From JAGZHZ01 sp963929865 (GTDB lineage Bacteria > Bacillota > Clostridia > Lachnospirales > Lachnospiraceae), in contig CAWVKK010000068.1 of NCBI GenBank assembly GCA_963929865.1, forward strand, positions 1-44,028: a stretch of 44,028 bases of DNA. Direction: 5' to 3'. The notes under the pieces are model-generated. The model searched no databases, was not told the origin of the DNA, and saw only the letters and a list, made by a program, of their open reading frames with translations. Shown in pieces: positions 23,295-30,982 of the stretch. Position numbers and translations under genes: made by a program. Positions within the stretch are counted from its first letter, which is position 1. Each line of letters opens with the position of its first letter.

Positions 23295-25287
23295 CGGTCA
23301 GTTCCTCTAATCCTTCCATAAATTTTTTGTTTTTGGGGCTGAAGATATTCAGCATAGGAGCGTAGGCGTCTCTGCCGCTGACAAGGAGTTCGCGTCCGAT
23401 GCAGGACTGCGCAAGCTTGAACTGATCGGTAAAATCAAGGATGCCTCTGTGGATTTCCTTAATTTTTTCTGCGTCCTTCTTATTTTCTTTAAAGCGGCAT
23501 TGGCACTTTCCGTTTTTGCCCAGATAAAATCCGCGCAGACTTCCCTGCGGAGAACTTAAAAGCAGCTCCCAGTACAGATTGTGGCCCTTTGACGGGTCGT
23601 GAAATTTCCACAGATCTCGATTCTGCTGCTGGGAATAGAGATAGCTGACAAGCTTTCCGCTTAAAAAAAAGGATTCGGACGAATCGGACTGAGGGGTCAG
23701 AAGCGAATTGCTTCCGGCAAGAATTCCTGTGATACGGCAGCCGATCTTCCACAGTCTGTTGACGGCGCAGTCGAGCATGACAGCTCCGCTGCCAGCCCAT
23801 CCGATGTCGACGGCAGCGGCAGAGCGGCAGTCTTTTAAGACGCGGCGGTAGTAAAGCTCTCCGGCAGCCGACTGCTCCTGATAGTGGCGCAGAACGTCAT
23901 CCCAGGAACTTATAAGATATTTTTTCACATACACGGCATTTTTATGCGTCAGAAAGGCAGAGGGGGAAATATTAAATTCGGCGCAGAATCCGGGCAGCAT
24001 GTCCGAAAGCTCCATCTCCCGGAAAATCCGGCGAAGACTGAAATGCTGATCCGTCTTATGAAAAAGAAACCTTAGAAAATAGTCGTGCCGGTAATACTGT
24101 GCCGAGAGCTTTACGGCGGCAAGACGAGACCAGTATACATACTGGACGCGGGAAGCCTCTTCGGGATACATGCGCAGATAGGCTTTTAAAAGCACATCGC
24201 CGTCACGGGAGAGAAACAGGATTTTTTCAATGCCGTGCGATCTCACGTAATGGTGGATAAACTGGCAATATCCAAACACAAACAGCCCTCCGTAGATAAA
24301 TCCATACTCATATTCACGGGAATAGAGACAGAGCCCATTGTGAACGGCGCCGTTGACAATTCCGCGGTAGAGACTTCCGATGACAGCGGACATATCCTCA
24401 GGTCGGTACACATTCCCAACGTGATTGACATTGGGATACCAAAGAGCCTGGATTCCGTGGCGCATGGCCTGGCGGAAGTCGGAAGCTTTCTGGTCGCCGA
24501 CATGGACATAGGAGCAGGCGGGACCGAAAACACGCTTGACCTCTTCATAAAGAGACCCCTCATGCTTTGAACTTTCATAGTCGCATGAGACAAAATACCT
24601 GGAAAAAGCAGGATAGCCGGACTGTGACAGCAAATGCTGGATCACACGTCCGCCTGCATACATGTCGGACACCGCAATGATCGGTTTGCTGTATTTTTGC
24701 AGCTCAAGTACGACGCGCAGCAGATAGGGATTGGCATAACAGCATTTGCTCTCCCACTCTAATTCCAGACGGATTCCGGTCTGTCTGGGAATACCGGACA
24801 AGCGCTCCACTTCCGCCCAGATTTCCTCCAAAGTGACCTCCGCAGTTCCGGATGTTCTCTTTTTCTTTCTCCGCGCAGCCGCCTCGGCTTCTGTGCGGAT
24901 CCGTCTGAAATCCGGGTAGTCAAGCTCCATGCCGATCAGGTAGAAGACATCGGCGGGGTCTGAAAAAAAGCGCAGAAGCAGCGTGTCAAAAACATCAAAA
25001 GAGATCACGTCATAGGAGGCAAGCTTTCGGGCAAAAACCTCAGGAGATTCCCGCAAGGACAAAGAAGATTCGCTTGCGCAGTGATACAGCGTCTTCTCCT
25101 CATAGCAGGAATGGGAGGGTTCTCCTAAGCGGCGGCGAAACAGGAGATAATACTGGATGTTCAGCCAAAGAAGAAAGACAAGCGCTCCCAAATGACCCAA
25201 TCCTTTTTTTCCCTGCCTTTTTTGCAGATACCGCTGGCGTATGCCGGGAACGCGGTTGACAAAAATCTGATAAAGACGAAGCCTCAT
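23275..25287 (-). CDS. HAD-type hydrolase fused to a polysaccharide-cluster domain (COG5610-like)
   Basis: This 670-residue protein holds a HAD module (about 90-310) with motif I ISFDVFDTLL (D98), motif II AVSDMYAGG and the acidic motif VHVGDQKASD. In motif I the second Asp is at +3 and Phe is at +2, so ordinary phosphatase chemistry is uncertain. The second half (about 340-660) carries KILFLSRDGDVLLKAY, a Tyr-Trp-Ser-Arg segment and VDIGWAGSG. Such fusions are common in capsule clusters without a proven role. The same second-half domain appears without the HAD part in the gene at 26858. Its ATG overlaps the ATPase stop (ATGA), with GGAGGGAG upstream. Confidence 0.8.
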   Translation of the reverse strand: MRLRLYQIFVNRVPGIRQRYLQKRQGKKGLGHLGALVFLLWLNIQYYLLFRRRLGEPSHSCYEEKTLYHCASESSLSLRESPEVFARKLASYDVISFDVFDTLLLRFFSDPADVFYLIGMELDYPDFRRIRTEAEAAARRKKKRTSGTAEVTLEEIWAEVERLSGIPRQTGIRLELEWESKCCYANPYLLRVVLELQKYSKPIIAVSDMYAGGRVIQHLLSQSGYPAFSRYFVSCDYESSKHEGSLYEEVKRVFGPACSYVHVGDQKASDFRQAMRHGIQALWYPNVNHVGNVYRPEDMSAVIGSLYRGIVNGAVHNGLCLYSREYEYGFIYGGLFVFGYCQFIHHYVRSHGIEKILFLSRDGDVLLKAYLRMYPEEASRVQYVYWSRLAAVKLSAQYYRHDYFLRFLFHKTDQHFSLRRIFREMELSDMLPGFCAEFNISPSAFLTHKNAVYVKKYLISSWDDVLRHYQEQSAAGELYYRRVLKDCRSAAAVDIGWAGSGAVMLDCAVNRLWKIGCRITGILAGSNSLLTPQSDSSESFFLSGKLVSYLYSQQQNRDLWKFHDPSKGHNLYWELLLSSPQGSLRGFYLGKNGKCQCRFKENKKDAEKIKEIHRGILDFTDQFKLAQSCIGRELLVSGRDAYAPMLNIFSPKNKKFMEGLEELTDEIHIG

Positions 25288-26078
25288 AAATCTCCCTCCC
25301 TGAATTTTTCGTAGGCGTCGCAGACGTCCTTGGGACTGCCGAATGCCTGAAGCCGCCCCTTCTCAATCCAGACTGCTTTTGTGCAGTTGCTGCGGATTAC
25401 CGAGGGAGAATGGGAGACGATCAAAACAGTAGAGCCGCTGTGAATCATCTGGCGGATGCGCTTTTCGCTTTTTTTGCGGAAAAACAGATCTCCGACACTT
25501 AAAACCTCATCGAGGATCAGAATCTCAGGGGTGTCCCGGGCGGTCGCGACCGCAAATCCAAGCCTTGATACCATTCCGGAGGAATAGTTTCTGACTTTCT
25601 CTTCCATAAAACCCTCCAGCTCGGCAAAGGCTACGATTTCTCTGTATTTTTGGTCAAGATATTCTTTTGTATAGCCGATGATAGCGCCGTTGAGATATAC
25701 ATTTTCGCGTCCTGTCAATTCCGGATCAAACCCGGTTCCAAGAGTGAGAAGCTGTACCTTCTCGCGGTCCACCTCCACAGATCCGCTTGTGGGAATCAAA
25801 GCGCCGGAGATGATCTTTAACATCGTACTTTTTCCTGAACCGTTCGTCCCTATGATTCCGGCGATATCGCCCTTTTGAATCGTGAAGCTGACATTGTCGA
25901 GAGCCTTAAAGATTTCATACTTTCTTTTTGCGCGGACAGAGCGTATGATCAGCTCTTTGAGGCTGGCGGCTTCATCCTTTGCCCGCTTAAACTGCATGGT
26001 GACATTTTTTACGGTAATCTCGGCGCTGACAGAAGAACGGGCGTCTTCGTGCGGGAGATGAAACGATGAGATCGGCAT
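25284..26078 (-). CDS. Polysaccharide ABC exporter ATPase (Wzt/TagH type)
   Basis: This 264-residue ATPase has Walker A GTNGSGKST, signature YSSGMVSRLGFA, Walker B EILILDEVL and an H-loop in LIVSHSPSVIR. The N-terminal region and the long insert before Walker A match ATPases of polysaccharide exporters (TagH, Wzt, KpsT). It has no extra C-terminal carbohydrate-binding domain, so chain-length control by such a domain is not expected. It energises export of the lipid-linked polymer with the permease encoded 13 bases upstream. The start at 26078 is preferred because AAGGAGG lies 9 bases before it. Confidence 0.95.
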   Translation of the reverse strand: MPISSFHLPHEDARSSVSAEITVKNVTMQFKRAKDEAASLKELIIRSVRAKRKYEIFKALDNVSFTIQKGDIAGIIGTNGSGKSTMLKIISGALIPTSGSVEVDREKVQLLTLGTGFDPELTGRENVYLNGAIIGYTKEYLDQKYREIVAFAELEGFMEEKVRNYSSGMVSRLGFAVATARDTPEILILDEVLSVGDLFFRKKSEKRIRQMIHSGSTVLIVSHSPSVIRSNCTKAVWIEKGRLQAFGSPKDVCDAYEKFREGDL

Positions 26079-26091
26079 ATCAGACTCCTCC

Positions 26092-26865
26092 TTATATTTT
26101 CTGCACAACAGCGTTTCGGCTTCTCCTAAAGACAGCGGATCCCAAAATACAGACGGACACAGACCAGAGCGTCATCTGAAAAAACTCTGCCGCTGAAGGA
26201 AGCTCCCCGTACATGACGGTCTTGCGCATACAGTGGATATATATATAAAGCGGATTGTGCTCAATCACAGTCCGGATGAACCCGTGAAGCTGTTCTATCG
26301 GATAAAAGATGGCAGAACAGTACATCCACAGCGTCAAAAACACAGAATACAGATGCTTGACGTCGCCGAAAAAGACATAAAGGACGCAAAGCAGATAAGA
26401 GACTCCCAGAGAAAAGAAAAAAAGACCGAGCAGGATGACGGGAGAAAACAGGATCGTCCATCTGGGAGTCACGCCAAAGACAGCAAGCATAACCGCATAT
26501 GCGATCAGAGAATAGCCCAGCTGAATGGCGGTCGTGTATACCCGTGTCAGGATAAAAAGCTCCATCGGAAATTTTACTTTCAAAAGAAGCATTTTATTAT
26601 CCGCTAAAGCCGTCATGGAAGCATTGGTAGCCCCGGTGAAGGTCTGCCATAAGAGATAGCCGGTCAGATAGTAAATCGGATAATTTTCGATCGATCTTTG
26701 GAAAATCTGGGAGAAAATCAAAGAGAGAACGGTCATGGAAAGCAGCGGATTGAGGACGCTCCACACGATTCCAAGATACGACCTGGCATATTTGCGCTTG
26801 ATCTCCCGAGAGGTCAGCTGCCGGATAACAAATGCGTACTGGCTGCGCCGTTTAAAATCAGTCAT
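26092..26865 (-). CDS. Polysaccharide ABC exporter permease (Wzm/TagG type)
   Basis: This 257-residue protein has six predicted membrane helices and the ABC-2 exporter features of TagG/Wzm: the N-terminal amphipathic region LTSREIKRKYARSYLGIVWSVLNPL and the later YCSAIFYPIEQL and HNPLYIYIHCMR segments. It forms the channel through which the undecaprenyl-linked polymer crosses the membrane. It overlaps the preceding gene by 8 bases and is followed by its ATPase. The ribosome binding site is AGGTGA, somewhat distant. Confidence 0.95.
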   Translation of the reverse strand: MTDFKRRSQYAFVIRQLTSREIKRKYARSYLGIVWSVLNPLLSMTVLSLIFSQIFQRSIENYPIYYLTGYLLWQTFTGATNASMTALADNKMLLLKVKFPMELFILTRVYTTAIQLGYSLIAYAVMLAVFGVTPRWTILFSPVILLGLFFFSLGVSYLLCVLYVFFGDVKHLYSVFLTLWMYCSAIFYPIEQLHGFIRTVIEHNPLYIYIHCMRKTVMYGELPSAAEFFQMTLWSVSVCILGSAVFRRSRNAVVQKI

Positions 26866-28264
26866 GCTGTTTTTTCACCTGCCTGTTCTTTTTGACATCA
26901 TACAGCTTCCGAAGATAACGGATATATTTGTAAACAGTGTGCGAGATCACATAACGGCGGACCCGCCCGGCGCTGCGGACGACGCTGCCTTCATACCAGG
27001 CAGTCCCGCAGGAGAGAGAGTTCCCACAAAACAGCATGGAAAAAAGTTTCCTGGCGGCATGGTGCTGCCTTAACTGTCTGGGGGAGAGGACCGGGGCAAG
27101 CTGTGTGCCCGCGCAGTCAAACACATCGTCGGAGAATGGAAGAGATCCGAACTGTTCAGCCTCCTGCCCAGACGGCCATACCATAAGCTGCTTCAGCAGT
27201 TTTTCAAGAACGGCAAGATCCTTTTTTAAAAGATCGCGGTAAAATCCGGACTTTTTGGTCTCAATGGCAAGCAGGCGGATATACTGCATCAGATATTTTT
27301 CTGTCTTTGAGAGAAACGGCTTGCGGTCTTGTGAGAACGGCGCGTACACGGGAGTATATGTTCCATCCGCAGCGCGGTATGACAGCGTCATCCCGTGAGG
27401 GGCAGTCAAGACTGCCTCAAAGAGACAGTTGTTAAAAAAAACCTTTCTCCGCAGAAAATGATCCGGATCAAAATAAAAGCAGTGATACAAGGAAGCGTCC
27501 GCTCCGGCAGGCAATTCATACAGACCCCAGTAATATCCCTCCAGACGGCTTTTTCGCCCCAAAAATTGAAGGGCGGCGTCCAGCGTCTTCTGCATTGAGC
27601 CGACCCATCCGCTGTCGACGAGCGCGTCTGCCGACCCGTCTAAGAGTCCTTCCTGCCTGAGATATCCGGCAAAATCAGGGAAAGCGCCGCGGGAATGAGC
27701 GTCCATATACTGCATAAAAAGATGGGACCGCGACAGCTGCGACTGAATCTGCGGGAGCAGACGGTACGGGATTGGACAGTTCGGAGCAAGACAAAAGCGC
27801 AGCGAGGAGAAAACGTCGGACTGCTCTTTTTTGCTTAGACCAGCGCGGGAGAGAATGGTTTCAAGGGTGACGCGCACGCCTCCCCGGCAGATATAGGACA
27901 GAGCAGACTGCGGGTCAAGATGAAAGACCGGAATACGTGCAGAATAGCGGGAACAGCTCAGATATCGGCATTCAATCGGAAGAGAGAGGGTTTCGCAGAA
28001 AACCCGGGCGGCGCGGTACATAAAATAGCCGTCTCTTGCCAGAAAATAAAGACGCTTTCGACCGTCCTTTAAGGCTTCCAAAAGCAGCCACTGCGTGAAG
28101 GCGCCCAAAGAGGGCGCGAATACATGACAAAGCGCAGGACCGGCAGGATCGCCGTCTGAAAGCTGTTCCATCTGCCGGGCGATACGGTACATACGGGGAT
28201 TTTGTTTTAAATAGGACTGATATGCGTGGGAACGGAGAGCAAGCTCCTCTTTTTTTTTCTTCAT
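26858..28264 (-). CDS. HAD-less homologue of the COG5610-like C-terminal domain, function unknown
   Basis: From the ATG at 28264 the product has 468 residues. It shares with the second half of the HAD-fusion protein (23275-25287) the pattern FLARDGYFM (75-83), a Ser-Arg-Tyr-rich segment about 30 residues later and LVDSGWVGSMQKTLDAA (215-231). No HAD motifs are present. The shared domain may bind the nascent polymer or a lipid-linked sugar, but nothing in the sequence proves it. The start is fixed by ATGA overlap with the upstream GT2 gene and by AGGAAA upstream; an in-frame start 108 bases earlier is unlikely. It overlaps the permease gene by 8 bases. Confidence 0.75.
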   Translation of the reverse strand: MKKKKEELALRSHAYQSYLKQNPRMYRIARQMEQLSDGDPAGPALCHVFAPSLGAFTQWLLLEALKDGRKRLYFLARDGYFMYRAARVFCETLSLPIECRYLSCSRYSARIPVFHLDPQSALSYICRGGVRVTLETILSRAGLSKKEQSDVFSSLRFCLAPNCPIPYRLLPQIQSQLSRSHLFMQYMDAHSRGAFPDFAGYLRQEGLLDGSADALVDSGWVGSMQKTLDAALQFLGRKSRLEGYYWGLYELPAGADASLYHCFYFDPDHFLRRKVFFNNCLFEAVLTAPHGMTLSYRAADGTYTPVYAPFSQDRKPFLSKTEKYLMQYIRLLAIETKKSGFYRDLLKKDLAVLEKLLKQLMVWPSGQEAEQFGSLPFSDDVFDCAGTQLAPVLSPRQLRQHHAARKLFSMLFCGNSLSCGTAWYEGSVVRSAGRVRRYVISHTVYKYIRYLRKLYDVKKNRQVKKQHD

Positions 28265-29103
28265 CTTTTTTTCCTGTCTGATTTTCCTTTCTGACGTTTG
28301 AACTGTCTTCTGACGTAATAGTGAAGCGGAGGAGGGACAGCTCCGACAAACAGGGGCTTTAATACGTAACAAAATGTCCGTCCGTTTAAAAGACCGAGCT
28401 GACGAAAGCCGCGCAGGCGAACCTTCATCTCACGGATGCGGCGGCGCATTCCCCTTTTTTTGTGCGAGTCACAGTCCTCCCGGTACTGAAGAAGAGGCTC
28501 TGAGAGATTAAAGCCTCTTTGACCGCTGCGGTGAAGCCTCATAAACAGTTCATAATCCTCGCACTGCCGCACCTCTGCGCAAGCGCAGTATCCGCCGCTT
28601 TTTGACAGAACGCTTTTGCGAAACATGACAGAAGGATGGATATACGGGGAATAAAAGAGAAAATCTCTTTTCTGAGGAATGCGGGGCATGGTCTGAAGAC
28701 CCCATACGCCGCAGCGGTCGATCAGCTCTGCGCTGGAACCGACCCACTGATACTGCGGGTGAGATTCGAGAAAACGATACTGCCTTGCAAGCCGGTCCGG
28801 CTTTGCGATATCGTCATCGTCCATCCGGGCGATATATTCACCTGACGCATGGCGGATTGCCTGATTCAGGGCATAGGCGAGACCGCGGTTGCGTTCGCCG
28901 CGCAGACAGAAAATACGGCTGTCAAGCTTTGCAGCCTGGCGGATGATTGCGGCGGCAGTTCCGTCTGAGCCGTCGTCGTAAAGAATCAGCTCCCAGTCCG
29001 GAAAAGTTTGACGGACAATCGAAAGGACTGCGCGGAAAAAATATTCTTTTTGAGGGGGATTATACACACCCATGACGACACTGATTTTCACGTTTTTCTT
29101 CAT
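28261..29103 (-). CDS. GT2 family glycosyltransferase
   Basis: This protein of about 280 residues is a typical GT-A fold transferase: KISVVMGVYNPP at the start, LYDDGSDGTAAAI, and the metal and nucleotide-sugar site ARMDDDDIAKPDR. The later CEDYELFMRL contains the probable catalytic acidic residue. The C-terminal part is basic and may lie on the membrane. The start at 29103 is the most likely; a TTG at 29118 also sits after GGAGGA but too close. It overlaps the GT4 gene by 44 bases. It adds a sugar to the growing repeat unit; which one is unknown. Confidence 0.92.
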   Translation of the reverse strand: MKKNVKISVVMGVYNPPQKEYFFRAVLSIVRQTFPDWELILYDDGSDGTAAAIIRQAAKLDSRIFCLRGERNRGLAYALNQAIRHASGEYIARMDDDDIAKPDRLARQYRFLESHPQYQWVGSSAELIDRCGVWGLQTMPRIPQKRDFLFYSPYIHPSVMFRKSVLSKSGGYCACAEVRQCEDYELFMRLHRSGQRGFNLSEPLLQYREDCDSHKKRGMRRRIREMKVRLRGFRQLGLLNGRTFCYVLKPLFVGAVPPPLHYYVRRQFKRQKGKSDRKKR

Positions 29104-30286
29104 GAGACGCCTGTTCAATCCTCCGATCTACGCCAGAATAAATTCTCTTCATCACAGCGGTGGCGTATTGAGCGTCAAACGATCTGACGCATTCTGTGCA
29201 AAAGAGCTTCATTTCCTTTTTCTTCATGGGGCTTAGATTTTTTAAAGTCTCAATGCCCCTTATAAAGCCGCCGACGTCATCATAGCGGCATACAAATCCG
29301 TTTTTCCCATGCTCCATGTACTCTCTCGTTCCGCGGTTGTCCGAGGCAATCACAGGAATCCCCATTGCCAGAGATTCCAGCGCCGCCATTCCAAGTCCTT
29401 CGCGCCTTGAGGGGAAAACAGTAGCGTCAGCACATCCGAGAATTTCAGAGATATTGCTGCAGTGACCGTACAGGACGACGACGCGCTCCAGATCAAGCTT
29501 TTTGATCTGGCGCTGAAGCTGCTCGCGGAAAAAGCCGTCTCCGCAGATCCCGTATTTTAACCCGGAAAGATCCTTATGCTCCTGCTTCATTCTCGCCAGA
29601 GCTTCCAAAACAATCTGATGATTTTTATTTTCATTCAGCTCTCCGACAGAAAGCAGAAAGAACGTATCCGGATCAATCCCGAGCCGATTTCGAAGCATCC
29701 GGCGCTTTTGGGAGGAAAAAGGCTGAAAACGGTCCATATTCAGTCCGACTCCCGGGATTTTATAGAGATGACCATTTTTTTTCAGATGAAACCTTTCAGC
29801 CGCGCGGTAATCCTCCTCATTGATCACGATCAGAATATCCGTATAACGGGCAAGCCTTTTTTCAACAGGATAATAGACGATACGGTTAAAAAGAGGAGAG
29901 CCTTTGTAAAAATGAAATCCATGCGCTGTGTAGATGACGGTCAGATTTCTGTCCGGACAGCATTTTCCCGCAAGCCTTCCGAGCAGACCGCCTACAGGCG
30001 TATGACAGTGAATGATCTGAATGGGAAAGGAGCGGATCAGGAACAGCAGCTGGCGCAGAGCCTTTTGATTTTCCTTGATGAGAAACGGAGATCTGGCGAT
30101 TTCAATAGGATGGACGACAACGCCCATCTCGCACAGAGCTTCCCCGGACGAGAGATAAGGAGGCTCGTTCATGTTGGCAGCGTAATGCACCACGTATCCC
30201 ATCCTCTGAAGGATTTTTACATTTTCCCGCTCAAATTTTCCAAGAAAATCGCTGGTTGTAGTCACAATTAAGATATGCTTTTCCAT
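29060..30286 (-). CDS. GT4 family glycosyltransferase, first gene of the polysaccharide operon
   Basis: This 408-residue GT-B enzyme begins with HILIVTTTSDFLGKFERENVKIL and has the family's C-terminal donor site with FPSRREGLGMAALESLAMGIPVIASD, including the E-x7-E pattern. The middle segment HCHTPVGGLLGRLAG and TAHGFHFYKGSP is typical of capsule and exopolysaccharide transferases of the EpsF/CapM kind, which often act early in repeat-unit assembly. GGAGGAG lies 6 bases before the ATG, and an intrinsic terminator ends only a few bases upstream of that site, an unusual arrangement that suggests attenuation of the operon. Confidence 0.93.
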   Translation of the reverse strand: MEKHILIVTTTSDFLGKFERENVKILQRMGYVVHYAANMNEPPYLSSGEALCEMGVVVHPIEIARSPFLIKENQKALRQLLFLIRSFPIQIIHCHTPVGGLLGRLAGKCCPDRNLTVIYTAHGFHFYKGSPLFNRIVYYPVEKRLARYTDILIVINEEDYRAAERFHLKKNGHLYKIPGVGLNMDRFQPFSSQKRRMLRNRLGIDPDTFFLLSVGELNENKNHQIVLEALARMKQEHKDLSGLKYGICGDGFFREQLQRQIKKLDLERVVVLYGHCSNISEILGCADATVFPSRREGLGMAALESLAMGIPVIASDNRGTREYMEHGKNGFVCRYDDVGGFIRGIETLKNLSPMKKKEMKLFCTECVRSFDAQYATAVMKRIYSGVDRRIEQASHEEKRENQCRHGCV

Positions 30287-30301
30287 GACAGCTCCTCCGA
30301 T

Positions 30302-30344
30302 CAAAAAAATCTCCTGCTGACAGTTTTGCCGTCAACAGGAGATT
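30302..30344 (-). terminator. Terminator or attenuator directly before the polysaccharide operon
   Basis: AATCTCCTG (30308-30316) pairs with CAGGAGATT (30336-30344), extended by TGAC/GTCA (30318-30321 with 30331-30334). In the minus direction it ends in seven T residues, and GGAGGAG of the GT4 gene starts only a few bases later. It terminates the acetyltransferase transcript. Since no clear promoter fits between it and GT4, it may also gate read-through into the operon. Confidence 0.85.
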
Positions 30345-30371
30345 TTATTCGGTGCGCGGAGCGAAAAAAAA

Positions 30372-30848
30372 TTAAAGAATGACTTCCATTCCAACCTTCT
30401 GCTCTTTTAAGCCGCAGGAACGGTAAAACTTCATAGCGCTCTCATTGCAGCTCCATACATTCAATGTGACATTATAGCATCCGTGATTTTTGGCAAAATC
30501 GAGAACGGCATGATACAGCGTCTTTCCGATATGCATGCCGCGCACGTTTTCGTCCACACACAGGTCGTCGATATATAAAGTCTTGATATCGGTCATAATG
30601 TTGTGATTTTGATACTGCTGAAATATGCAGAACGCATATCCCTGCATACAGTCGTTTTCATCGACCGCCGCAAGAATGGGGCGCTGCTCATCGCAAAGAA
30701 TTTCTCTGAGCTCTTCGTCTGTATATTTCCGCCGCCCGTATTGAAACAAATCAGGGCGCCCTTTATGATGGACAAGCGCAACCTGAGACAAAAGGGCATG
30801 AATCCGTTCGATATCTTTTTCCTGAGCCATCCGTACTTTCAGTTCCAT
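30372..30848 (-). CDS. GNAT family N-acetyltransferase
   Basis: This 158-residue protein covers one GNAT domain: the acidic strand LYIDDLCVDENVRGMHIGKTLYHAV contains the acetyl-CoA binding R-G-x-x-I-G-K loop, and the ending NVTLNVWSCNESAMKFYRSCGLKEQ is the usual motif B. It acetylates an amine of unknown identity. The start has GGAGAG upstream, and a promoter fits at 30894-30922. It is probably unrelated in function to the polysaccharide operon, though its promoter may feed it by read-through. Confidence 0.92.
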   Translation of the reverse strand: MELKVRMAQEKDIERIHALLSQVALVHHKGRPDLFQYGRRKYTDEELREILCDEQRPILAAVDENDCMQGYAFCIFQQYQNHNIMTDIKTLYIDDLCVDENVRGMHIGKTLYHAVLDFAKNHGCYNVTLNVWSCNESAMKFYRSCGLKEQKVGMEVIL

Positions 30849-30893
30849 TTCTATGATCTCTCCTTTTCCATTTCAGATTTGGCGTCATAAAAA

Positions 30894-30922
30894 ATTTTAT
30901 CACAGTTTCAAATATAAGTAAA
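30894..30922 (-). promoter_or_regulatory. Probable promoter of the GNAT gene
   Basis: On the minus strand TTTACT (30917-30922) and TAAAAT (30894-30899) are 17 bases apart. This is the closest good promoter upstream of the polysaccharide operon as well. Confidence 0.5.
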
Positions 30923-30982
30923 TATTCTGGATAGTGCATATTTATGACTGCCGTGAGAACGCTGCTCCTCCGGCACAGCGCC

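Noticed and set aside
29576..30271. 231-codon plus-strand frame inside the GT4 gene
   Set aside because: It is a shadow of the GT4 gene with no ribosome binding site and no family resemblance.
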